In this document: one piece after another, positions 7,501-13,969 of the stretch | How positions within the stretch are numbered: position 1 is the stretch's first letter | How the letters are laid out: each line of letters opens with the position of its first letter | Source of the DNA: Proteobacteria bacterium UBA6908 | GTDB lineage: Bacteria; Pseudomonadota; Gammaproteobacteria; Acidiferrobacterales; UBA6901 | Reading direction: 5' to 3' | DNA length: 18,318 bases | NCBI GenBank assembly: GCA_002451085.1 | Contig: DKBE01000041.1 | Span: 19,319-37,636, forward strand | Notes under the pieces: generated by a model | Databases searched by the model: none | Told to the model about the DNA's origin: nothing | The model's input: the letters and a program-made list of their open reading frames with translations, nothing else | Made by a program: the position numbers and the translations under genes

Positions 7501-8721
7501 ATGGACAGCGGACTGATCCTGATCTTTTTGTTTGGCGCGGGCTCGGGCCTGGTGCTTGGCTGGCTGTTCGCGGCTTTGCGCAGCCAGAAGCGTCTGGCCG
7601 AATTGTCCACCACCCTTGAGCTTGAACGCCGCCAGTCCGCAGAACGTGTCGCGGAAGTCGAGAAGACGATCGCCGCGCTCTCCGGCGAGGCTCTGCGCCA
7701 GAACAGCCAGACTTTCCTGCAACTCGCCGAAGCGACACTCAAGCAGTTTCATGTCCAGGCCAAAGGCGACCTGGAACAGAAGGAAAAGGCAGTTGAGAAT
7801 CTGGTCAAACCCATCCGCGAAGCACTGGAAAAAACCGAACAGCAGGTGCGGACCATGGAAAAGGAACGCAAGGAAGCGTACGGCTCACTCAGCAAGCATC
7901 TCGAAACCCTCGCGCAAACCCAGCAGTTGTTGCATGGCGAGACTTCGAAACTGGTGACTGCCTTGCGCCGTCCGGAAGTCCGTGGTCAGTGGGGTGAACT
8001 GACCCTCAAGCGGCTGGCCGAGCTGGCCGGCATGGTGGAGCACTGCGATTTTTATCAGCAGCAATCGGTCGACACGGAAGAAGGCCGGCAGCGCCCGGAC
8101 ATGGTGGTGCGCATGCCGGACGGGCGCGAGATCGTGGTCGACGTGAAGACCCCGCTCGATGCCTACTTGAACGCGGTTGAGGCCACGGACGATGCCGCGC
8201 GTACCCGCTACCTTGAACATCATGCCCGCAAGCTGCGCGAACGCGTACGCGAACTGGCCGGCAAGGCCTACTGGAACCAGTTTGAGCGTGCCCCGGACTT
8301 TGTCGTGCTGTTTATTCCCGGCGACCAGTTTCTGGCCGCTGCCCTCGACATTGACCGGTCTTTGCTGGAAGACGCTCTTAAGCAGCAGGTGATACTCGCC
8401 ACGCCAACCAGCTTCGTGGCCCTGCTGCGTGCCGTCGCCTACGGCTGGCGCCAGGAACAGCTGGCCGCAAATGCCGACCGCATTCGCGAGTTGGGGGAAG
8501 ATCTCTATCAACGCCTGGCGACTTTTACCGAACACCTGGCCCGGGTCGGCACGAGCCTGGAAGCCAGCGTCGGCGCCTACAACAAGGCGGTGGGCTCGCT
8601 CGACAGCAAGGTGCTGCCGGGGGCGCGTAAATTCGTGGAAATGGGGGTGACCCCCAAAAAAGCCCTGGAACCGGCTGCCCCGATCGAAACCGCGCCGCGG
8701 AGCGTTCCGCCAGCCAGGTAA
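7501..8721 (+). CDS. rmuC: RmuC-family DNA recombination / maintenance protein
   Basis: A 406-residue RmuC homologue. RmuC limits inversions between short inverted repeats in E. coli and has a restriction-endonuclease-like fold; its biochemical activity is not firmly established. An N-terminal hydrophobic segment (about 4-25) should anchor it in the membrane, followed by a long charged coiled coil (about 30-155) that includes QKEKAVENLVKPIREALEKT. The conserved core begins at RRPEVRGQWGELTLKRLAEL (156-175), runs through RPDMVVRMPDGREIVVDVKTP (198-218; the acidic-x-Lys pattern VDVK is the nuclease-like centre), and ends at PGARKFVEMGV. A Pro/Ala-rich tail closes the protein. ATG 7501 lies two bases after mupP, so it is the third member of the ubiG-mupP-rmuC operon. 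The functional link to the other two is unknown. Confidence 0.94.
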   Translation: MDSGLILIFLFGAGSGLVLGWLFAALRSQKRLAELSTTLELERRQSAERVAEVEKTIAALSGEALRQNSQTFLQLAEATLKQFHVQAKGDLEQKEKAVENLVKPIREALEKTEQQVRTMEKERKEAYGSLSKHLETLAQTQQLLHGETSKLVTALRRPEVRGQWGELTLKRLAELAGMVEHCDFYQQQSVDTEEGRQRPDMVVRMPDGREIVVDVKTPLDAYLNAVEATDDAARTRYLEHHARKLRERVRELAGKAYWNQFERAPDFVVLFIPGDQFLAAALDIDRSLLEDALKQQVILATPTSFVALLRAVAYGWRQEQLAANADRIRELGEDLYQRLATFTEHLARVGTSLEASVGAYNKAVGSLDSKVLPGARKFVEMGVTPKKALEPAAPIETAPRSVPPAR

Positions 8722-8732
8722 AAACGCATCCA

Positions 8733-8777
8733 GTTCCATTGTCTATAATGGGTTAGCAGGCTTTCCTGCACTGGAAC
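8733..8777 (+). promoter_or_regulatory. Promoter and leader hairpin upstream of the response-regulator cyclase
   Basis: A perfect -10 hexamer TATAAT occupies 8744-8749, without a convincing -35. Downstream in the predicted leader, GCAGG (8756-8760), CTTT and CCTGC (8765-8769) form a perfect five-base-pair hairpin with a four-base loop. Outside both, GTTCCA (8733-8738) and TGGAAC (8772-8777) are perfect inverted copies. The GTG start of the next gene is at 8785. The arrangement suggests a dedicated, possibly regulated promoter; no regulator can be named. Confidence 0.45.
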
Positions 8778-8784
8778 ACTAATT

Positions 8785-9765
8785 GTGAGCGCCCCACTCC
8801 CGACTGCCGAGGTGAATACGACCAAGGCGTTGCCACTCATTCTGCTCGTGGAAGACTCCATGACGTCCATGGAGCTCATTTCGCGTGACCTGCGGGAACA
8901 CTACTCGCTGCTGCATGCCCACGATGGCGAGGAGGCCTGGCAACTGCTGCTGCGGGCATCGAATGTGGATTTGGTCGTCACCGATGTCCAGATGCCGCGG
9001 GTATCCGGCCAGGAATTACTGACCCGCATCCGCCAATCCGACAATCCAAAGATCCGGTCGCTTCCGGTGATTGTCATGACGACTGCCAATGACAATGCCG
9101 AAAAACATCTGGCCTTTCTCAATGGAGCCAATGACTTTCTGAACAAACCAGTCGATCCATTGGAGCTGCAGGCCCGTATCCGTGTGCATCATCGCCTCAC
9201 GCACACCATCCGCGAACTGGAGGAGAGCAAGAAGGCGCTCGCGGAACTGGCCACAACCGATGCCCTGACCCAACTGAAAAACCGCCGGCTGTTTTACGCC
9301 CAGGCGGAACAGAATCTCGCTGACTGCCGACGAAATGAGCGCGACATGTCAGTGCTGGTGCTGGATATCGACCATTTCAAGAAAGTCAACGACACCTACG
9401 GACATCATACCGGAGACGAGGTACTGATCCGGGTGGCGAAATTGCTAAGTCGCATGGTGCGGGCCGTGGATACAGTGGCCCGGTTCGGCGGCGAAGAGTT
9501 CGCCGTGCTGATGCCGGAAACCAACAAGCTTGGCGCTGCCGTGCTGGGCGAACGCATTCGCTCGGTCATCGAGAAGGAGCATATCGTCGTGGACGGCCAA
9601 ACCATCGCAGTGACAGCCAGCCTCGGCATCGCCACCCTGGCCGCCGAACAGGTAGAGTCCATTGACCAGTTGCTGAGTATTGCCGATCGACGCCTGTATC
9701 TGGCCAAGAACGGTGGCCGCAATCGCATCTGCATCAGCGATGACGGCCGCTCACGTTTCAACTGA
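8785..9765 (+). CDS. Response regulator with GGDEF output (REC-GGDEF diguanylate cyclase)
   Basis: A 326-residue cytoplasmic two-domain protein. The receiver domain (about 17-140) has acidic residues E23/D24 in LLVEDS, phosphoacceptor D67 in VVTDVQMP, the Thr100 region in IVMTTAND and Lys121 in LNKPVDP. After a helical linker (REL...KKALAELATTDALT) comes the GGDEF domain (about 158-318), with LDIDHFKKVNDTYGH (193-207), the catalytic signature GGEEF (235-239), and an RxxD inhibitory site R226-A-V-D229 five residues before it. It should make c-di-GMP when phosphorylated, with product inhibition. The architecture resembles PleD/WspR-like cyclases but has one receiver. No histidine kinase lies in the window, so it is an orphan regulator here. 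The start is GTG 8785; the first in-frame ATG would cut into the receiver domain. Confidence 0.93.
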   Translation: MSAPLPTAEVNTTKALPLILLVEDSMTSMELISRDLREHYSLLHAHDGEEAWQLLLRASNVDLVVTDVQMPRVSGQELLTRIRQSDNPKIRSLPVIVMTTANDNAEKHLAFLNGANDFLNKPVDPLELQARIRVHHRLTHTIRELEESKKALAELATTDALTQLKNRRLFYAQAEQNLADCRRNERDMSVLVLDIDHFKKVNDTYGHHTGDEVLIRVAKLLSRMVRAVDTVARFGGEEFAVLMPETNKLGAAVLGERIRSVIEKEHIVVDGQTIAVTASLGIATLAAEQVESIDQLLSIADRRLYLAKNGGRNRICISDDGRSRFN

Positions 9766-9786
9766 CATGCCCGGACCGGGGCTGAG

Positions 9787-10008
9787 TTACTTGCTGAGCT
9801 TCTTCTCAACGGCCTTGCGCGTTGGCTCGGTCGCTTCGTGTATGACCTCGCGGGTGGTTTCCACGGCCTGTCCCGTCTCTTCCTTCACGCGCTCGACAAC
9901 ATCTGCTTCGTAGGGATTGCTGAGTAACGGCTTGTGGCGCCCGAAATTGATGCCCAGATGAAAGGCAATCAACGCTCCCAACGCAAAGCCAATGACAAAC
10001 TTTTTCAT
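9787..10008 (-). CDS. Small single-pass membrane protein of unknown function
   Basis: A 73-residue protein that I do not recognise by name. It starts MKKFVIGFALGALIAFHLG, a hydrophobic segment (about 4-22) that is either a membrane anchor or a signal peptide without an obvious cleavage site. It then has a short basic stretch and a highly charged, probably helical tail rich in Glu, Lys and Thr (VKEETGQAVETTREVIHEAT, ending KKLSK). A longer frame begins at 10038, but a consensus ribosome binding site AGGAGG (10018-10013) stands four bases before the ATG at 10008, which fixes the start. It sits between the cyclase gene (convergent, 21 bases away) and yciK (divergent). Its general form recalls YtxH-like stress proteins, but this is resemblance of layout only. 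Confidence 0.75.
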   Translation of the reverse strand: MKKFVIGFALGALIAFHLGINFGRHKPLLSNPYEADVVERVKEETGQAVETTREVIHEATEPTRKAVEKKLSK

Positions 10009-10012
10009 GCTT

Positions 10013-10066
10013 CCTCCTGACAGGGTTGTTGTCCGCATGATACTGGCATTTTTCCCACGCCGTCAC
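10013..10066 (-). promoter_or_regulatory. Promoter candidate and strong ribosome binding site for the small membrane protein
   Basis: Read on the minus strand: GTGACG (10066-10061), 18 bases, TATCAT (10042-10037; five of six to the -10 consensus), then AGGAGG (10018-10013) four bases ahead of the ATG at 10008. The promoter part is a moderate match; the ribosome binding site is the most perfect in the window. The other half of this 149-base divergent gap must hold the yciK promoter; TAGAAT at 10138-10143 is a possible -10 for it, without a clear -35. Confidence 0.4.
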
Positions 10067-10157
10067 CTGCCGGACGCTCCGCTGATCGTTTCGGACCTGA
10101 GCGAACATCTCGGCAAGACGCCCAATCACTGTCCGGTTAGAATGCACAGACTACGGA

Positions 10158-10913
10158 ATGAACCGCATGCACTACGAACATCCGCCTGCCAACCTGCTTG
10201 CCAATCGCGTCATACTGATCACCGGTGCCGGTGACGGTCTCGGACGCGCGGCGGCACTGGCCTGCGCACAACACGGCGCCACGGTCATCCTGCTTGGCCG
10301 TACTCAAAAGAAGCTGGAAGCCGTCTATGACGAGATTGAACAAACTGGCGGACCCACACCCCTGCTGATGCCGGCAGACCTGAGCAAGGCCGGCCTGTCC
10401 GACTATGGTCAGATCGCCCAGGCCATCCACTCCCAGTTCGGCCGGCTGGATGGCTTGCTACACAGCGCCGTCGAGCTGGGAACGCTTACGCCCCTTTCGA
10501 TGTACGACCTCGATAGCTGGATGCGTGTCATGCAAGTGAACCTCAATGCCCCCTACCTGCTGACCCGCGCCTGTCTCGAGGTGCTCGGAAAATCGCCGGA
10601 CGCCTCGGTGGTTTTCACTTCCTCCGACGTGGCCCGCCACGGACGCGCCTACTGGGGGGCCTATGCGGTGGCCGGCGCCGCGCTCGAGAACCTGGTGAAA
10701 ATCTGGAGCCACGAGCTGCGCGCCAATACCCGGATCCGCCTCAACACCCTGGACCCGGGTGCTGTCCGGACCGGTTTGCGCGCCCGCGCCTATCCGGGCG
10801 AAGACGCTTCCCGTCTGCCGCCACCGGAGGCGGTCATGCCCGCATATCTCCATCTACTGGGCCCGGATAGCCGCGACATCACCGGTCAGGCCCTCGACAC
10901 AAACCCAGACTGA
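10158..10913 (+). CDS. yciK: YciK-like short-chain dehydrogenase homologue lacking the catalytic lysine
   Basis: A 251-residue Rossmann-fold protein that aligns by eye along its length with YciK, a short-chain dehydrogenase/reductase of unknown substrate. The cofactor loop TGAGDGLG (22-29) is intact, as are VNLNAPYLLT (N128), the catalytic-type serine in VVFTSSD (S156), the tyrosine in YWGAY (Y169) and LDPGAVRTGLRA. Two hallmark sites are altered: the usual NNAG-type motif reads HSAV (102-105), and the active-site Y-x-x-x-K reads YAVAG, so the lysine is Gly173. It may be a nucleotide-binding pseudoenzyme. The start may be 10158 or the second ATG at 10167; E. coli YciK begins MHY, like the second. 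moaA follows after 33 bases on the same strand. In Pseudomonas this gene directly follows mupP (recalled). Confidence 0.88.
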   Translation: MNRMHYEHPPANLLANRVILITGAGDGLGRAAALACAQHGATVILLGRTQKKLEAVYDEIEQTGGPTPLLMPADLSKAGLSDYGQIAQAIHSQFGRLDGLLHSAVELGTLTPLSMYDLDSWMRVMQVNLNAPYLLTRACLEVLGKSPDASVVFTSSDVARHGRAYWGAYAVAGAALENLVKIWSHELRANTRIRLNTLDPGAVRTGLRARAYPGEDASRLPPPEAVMPAYLHLLGPDSRDITGQALDTNPD

Positions 10914-10946
10914 CTCCGCGTCTTTATCAGTGCCGCCGGGGATCCC

Positions 10947-11975
10947 ATGAGCGTGGACGCCCCCATGGCGGTGTGTGATCATGTCCGCATGGAACCGTCC
11001 CTGATCGATCCTTTCCGCCGGCAAATTCAATATGTGCGCCTGTCGGTAACGGATCGTTGCGATTTACGCTGCAGCTATTGCCTGCCCCAGGGGTTTCGCG
11101 ACTTCGAAGACCCGGAACATTGGCTGACCTTCGACGAAATCGAACGCGTCATGCAGGCGTTTACTGAACTCGGCGTACAGCGTGTTCGTATTACCGGGGG
11201 TGAACCGCTCTCGCGCGGTCGACTGCCGGAACTGGTATCACGACTTGCGAGACTTCCGGGTCTCCATGATCTTTCGCTCAGCACCAACGCCACCCGGCTG
11301 CGCCGGCAGGCTGCCGCACTGAAAGCGGCCGGGATCACCCGCCTGAATGTCAGCCTGGATTCCTTAAACCCGGAGCGATTTGCAGAAATCACCGGCGGCG
11401 GATCGCTGGACGATGTCCTGGACGGGCTTGCCGCGGCACGCGAGGCCGGATTCACACCGATCAAGATCAACATGGTGGTGATGAAGGGCAGCAACGATGA
11501 CGAGATCAGCGCAATGGTTCGTTACTGCATTGAGCACGACTTTACATTGCGCTTCATCGAAACCATGCCAATGGGCGACACCGGACGCGCCGCCAGTGGC
11601 CAATACCTCGACCTGAAAGAGGTTCGCCACCAGCTGGAGCGCGAGTTCACCCTGTTGCCCGCCACCATGCAAGGCGGAGGCCCGGCCCGGTATGTTCAGG
11701 TGGCCGGTACGGCGCTGCGGATCGGTTTTATTACCCCCATCTCCCAGCATTTCTGCGATACCTGTAACCGCGTACGCGTGGCAGTCGACGGCACACTCTT
11801 TACCTGCTTGGGGCAAAACGATCAGACCGCGCTGCGGCCATTGTTGCGATCGGGAGTCTCACTGGAAACACTGAAGGAAACCATTCGTGCAGCAATCGCC
11901 CGGAAACCGGAGCGACATCACTTCGTTACTGAACCAGGGAAAGTGATCCGGTTTATGTCCTACACCGGCGGTTGA
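10947..11975 (+). CDS. moaA: GTP 3',8-cyclase (radical SAM), molybdopterin biosynthesis
   Basis: MoaA is the radical-SAM enzyme that rearranges GTP to 3',8-cyclo-GTP, the first step of molybdenum cofactor synthesis, working with MoaC. Within 342 residues are both iron-sulfur sites: the N-terminal C38-x3-C42-x2-C45 in DRCDLRCSYCLP, and the C-terminal C270, C273 and C287 in FCDTCNRVRV...FTCLG. Also present are RITGGEPLSR (81-90), the STNAT and NVSLDSL strands, RFIETMPMG and the functional C-terminal GlyGly (MSYTGG). The N-terminus is about 14 residues longer than typical; Met15 (MEPSLIDPFRR) is a possible start, but ATG 10947 has GGGGA six bases upstream. No other mo genes lie nearby, so it is an isolated moaA, possibly co-transcribed with yciK. 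It converges with rsd, leaving 19 bases between the stops. Confidence 0.96.
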   Translation: MSVDAPMAVCDHVRMEPSLIDPFRRQIQYVRLSVTDRCDLRCSYCLPQGFRDFEDPEHWLTFDEIERVMQAFTELGVQRVRITGGEPLSRGRLPELVSRLARLPGLHDLSLSTNATRLRRQAAALKAAGITRLNVSLDSLNPERFAEITGGGSLDDVLDGLAAAREAGFTPIKINMVVMKGSNDDEISAMVRYCIEHDFTLRFIETMPMGDTGRAASGQYLDLKEVRHQLEREFTLLPATMQGGGPARYVQVAGTALRIGFITPISQHFCDTCNRVRVAVDGTLFTCLGQNDQTALRPLLRSGVSLETLKETIRAAIARKPERHHFVTEPGKVIRFMSYTGG

Positions 11976-11988
11976 CCAATACTGCCAC

Positions 11989-12006
11989 ACCCGCCTAGCG
12001 GCGGGT
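11989..12006. terminator. Perfect hairpin between convergent moaA and rsd
   Basis: ACCCGCC (11989-11995), loop TAGC (11996-11999) and GGCGGGT (12000-12006) form a seven-base-pair, GC-rich stem. It overlaps the last codons of rsd, whose stop codon lies mostly in the loop, and begins 14 bases after the moaA stop. Because the stem is symmetric it could work for both convergent transcripts. There is no T tract on either side, so intrinsic termination is not certain; it could instead stabilise 3' ends. Confidence 0.5.
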
Positions 12007-12447
12007 CATGGCATTCAGCAGTTTGTCTTCAAGCTCGATGCGCACAGCCAACTCCTCGCCGAGTTGTGACAGGTCCGTGCCAAGCTCGTCGAGCATCGTG
12101 CAGTGATCCTCGCAGTCGTACTTGTCATTGAAATCGAGCGCGGAATCGGTGGTATCGGCAATGCGCGAGTAGATCTGGGCCGCCAGGTCGGAAACTTCCT
12201 TGCGTCGTTCCTTGCCTTCGACAATACGCTCGTAAAGGGCGAAGTGGCCGGCGGCAACATAGTCGACCAGGATCTGGCAAAACTCCTGCAACAGTTTCTG
12301 CACCGGCTTGTCGGCCGTATAGGGCTCAATGCCGGCCAGGCGGCAAAACGTGGCCAGCATTTCCGTGCGTTCGTTAATGAGCTTGGCCACCAGGTCGCTG
12401 CTGTGACTACGCCGCTCCTTGGTAACAGGTGTCGTGGTGTTGCTCAT
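11995..12447 (-). CDS. rsd: Rsd/AlgQ-family anti-sigma-70 regulator
   Basis: Rsd binds region 4 of sigma-70 and lowers its availability as growth slows; in Pseudomonas the homologue AlgQ also affects alginate and virulence genes. The 150-residue, all-helical protein shows the family core LVDYVAAGHFALYERI (60-75), preceded by LQEFCQ, then IYSRI (92-96), LDFNDKYDCEDHC (104-116) as in AlgQ, and the closing helix LGEELAVRIELEDKLLNAM (129-147). ATG 12447 has a good AAGGAG (12458-12453) five bases upstream and a dedicated promoter candidate. It lies 142 bases downstream of ffh on the same strand and converges on moaA. The name algQ would be equally suitable. Assignment is by family core and length. 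Confidence 0.9.
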   Translation of the reverse strand: MSNTTTPVTKERRSHSSDLVAKLINERTEMLATFCRLAGIEPYTADKPVQKLLQEFCQILVDYVAAGHFALYERIVEGKERRKEVSDLAAQIYSRIADTTDSALDFNDKYDCEDHCTMLDELGTDLSQLGEELAVRIELEDKLLNAMTRR

Positions 12448-12499
12448 CCCCTCTCCTTCATGGCCGGGCCGGCGGCCCTGTCAGTGTGATTCGATTTTC

Positions 12500-12528
12500 A
12501 GTATATGTGCAGGTCTGGGGGCGATCAA
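12500..12528 (-). promoter_or_regulatory. Sigma-70 promoter for rsd
   Basis: On the minus strand TTGATC (12528-12523), exactly 17 bases, TATACT (12505-12500). This predicts transcription from about 12493 and a leader of about 45 bases, which contains GGGCC-GCC-GGCCC (12478-12466), a five-base-pair hairpin, before the AAGGAG site. It indicates that rsd can be expressed separately from ffh. No terminator with a T tract is visible after ffh. Confidence 0.5.
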
Positions 12529-12589
12529 CCGGACCACTGGGTACGGCGACCCCATCCGATTCACGAAGCGAATACACCAACCCCCTGTA

Positions 12590-13945
12590 TCAGAACGGCA
12601 TGCCGGGCAAACGACCCTTGAGCCCGCGTAACATCTTCTGCATGCCACCTTTTCCGAACCGTTTCATCATGGTCTGCATTTCCGTGAACTGCTTGAGCAA
12701 CCGGTTCACGTCCTGGACCTGGGTACCGGAACCGGCGGCAATGCGGCGCTTGCGCGAACCGCGGATAATGTCCGGCTTACGGCGTTCCGCGGGTGTCATG
12801 GAGTTGATTATGGCCACCAACCGATTCATCTGTTTCTCGCCCTGCTGCAGCTGCTCGGCATCCGGTGTCTTGGGCAGGCCTGGCATTTTGTCCATGAGGC
12901 TGGCGATACCGCCCATCTTTTCCATTTGCAGCAACTGGTCGCGGAAATCTTCCAGATCGAATCCGGATCCTTTGGAAATTTTACGGGCCAGCTGCTGGGC
13001 CTTGTCCTGATCGACCGTCCGTTGCGCCTGCTCGACCAGGGAGAGCACATCGCCCATGCCGAGAATGCGCGACGCCAGACGCTCGGGATGAAAAGGCTCG
13101 AGCGCATCAGTCTTCTCGCCAACACCCAGAAACTTGATTGGCTTGCCGGTGACTTGCCGCACGGACAGCGCCGCGCCGCCTCGTGCATCACCGTCGGTCT
13201 TGGTGAGAATGACACCCGTCAACGGCAGTGCCTCGTTGAAGACCTTGGCGGTGTTGACCGCATCCTGACCGGTCATGCTGTCGACCACGAACAGGGTTTC
13301 CACCGGATTGAGGATAGACTGCAGCGCGCGAATCTCTTCCATCATTGGCGCATCCACATGCAATCGGCCGGCGGTGTCGACAATCAAGACATCGCTGGCG
13401 CTGACCCGGGCCTGCTCCAGTGCGGCGCGGGCAATGTCGGCCGGCTTCTGGTCTGGTTGACTCGGAAAAAACTGTGCTCCCACCTGGCTGGCCAGCCGCT
13501 GCAGCTGCTCGATGGCTGCCGGCCGATACACGTCGCCACTGACCAGCATGACTGATTTCTTCTCGCGCTCGATCAGATAACGAGCCAGCTTGGCCGTGCT
13601 GGTGGTCTTGCCAGAACCCTGCAAGCCGGCCATCAGCACGACTGCCGGCGGGCGCACAGCGAGGTGGAGACGCTCGTTGTGTTCACCCATCAGGGCCACC
13701 AGCGCGTCGTACACAACCTTGATCACGGCCTGGCCGGGAGTCAGGCTGGTCAGAACGTCCTGGCCGACGGCCTTGCTGCGGACGTCGTCAATGAATGTTT
13801 TCACCACCGGCAAGGCAACATCGGCTTCCAGCAAGGCCATGCGTACTTCACGCAGGGCCTCGGCGATGTTGTCTTCGGTCAGCCGGGCTTCGCCGCGCAG
13901 ACGCTTGAGCGTGGTTTGCAGACGGCCGGTCAGATTCTCAAACAT
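12590..13945 (-). CDS. ffh: Signal recognition particle protein (SRP54 homologue)
   Basis: Ffh binds 4.5S RNA and the signal sequences of nascent membrane proteins and, with FtsY, delivers ribosomes to the translocon. The 451 residues contain the N domain (1-95), then the NG GTPase: G1 GLQGSGKTT (107-115), SGDVYRPAAIEQL (136-148), G3 DTAGRL (190-195), G4 TKTDGDARGG (248-257) and the closing GVGEK (274-278). The Met-rich M domain (about 305-451) carries the RNA-binding RGSRKRRIAAGSG (395-407), many methionines in the finger loop and a GMP-rich tail. Length and motifs are normal. It follows the metallo-hydrolase gene after 24 bases and has GGAAA just upstream of the ATG, so the two genes are probably co-transcribed. 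Confidence 0.98.
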   Translation of the reverse strand: MFENLTGRLQTTLKRLRGEARLTEDNIAEALREVRMALLEADVALPVVKTFIDDVRSKAVGQDVLTSLTPGQAVIKVVYDALVALMGEHNERLHLAVRPPAVVLMAGLQGSGKTTSTAKLARYLIEREKKSVMLVSGDVYRPAAIEQLQRLASQVGAQFFPSQPDQKPADIARAALEQARVSASDVLIVDTAGRLHVDAPMMEEIRALQSILNPVETLFVVDSMTGQDAVNTAKVFNEALPLTGVILTKTDGDARGGAALSVRQVTGKPIKFLGVGEKTDALEPFHPERLASRILGMGDVLSLVEQAQRTVDQDKAQQLARKISKGSGFDLEDFRDQLLQMEKMGGIASLMDKMPGLPKTPDAEQLQQGEKQMNRLVAIINSMTPAERRKPDIIRGSRKRRIAAGSGTQVQDVNRLLKQFTEMQTMMKRFGKGGMQKMLRGLKGRLPGMPF

Positions 13946-13969
13946 GGCGGTTTCCGGGTTCGGTAGTCA

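Noticed and set aside
7885..8739. 284-codon open frame on the minus strand
   Set aside because: Antisense shadow of rmuC; no motifs, and rmuC has all its conserved blocks in the plus frame.
9770..9780. CCCG-GAC-CGGG hairpin between the cyclase gene and the small membrane protein gene
   Set aside because: Only four base pairs, three-base loop and no T tract; too weak to call a terminator.
12560..12580. Hairpin ATTCGC-TTC-GTGAAT downstream of ffh (minus strand)
   Set aside because: Contains a G-T pair, has no following T run, and could be chance; not called as a terminator.
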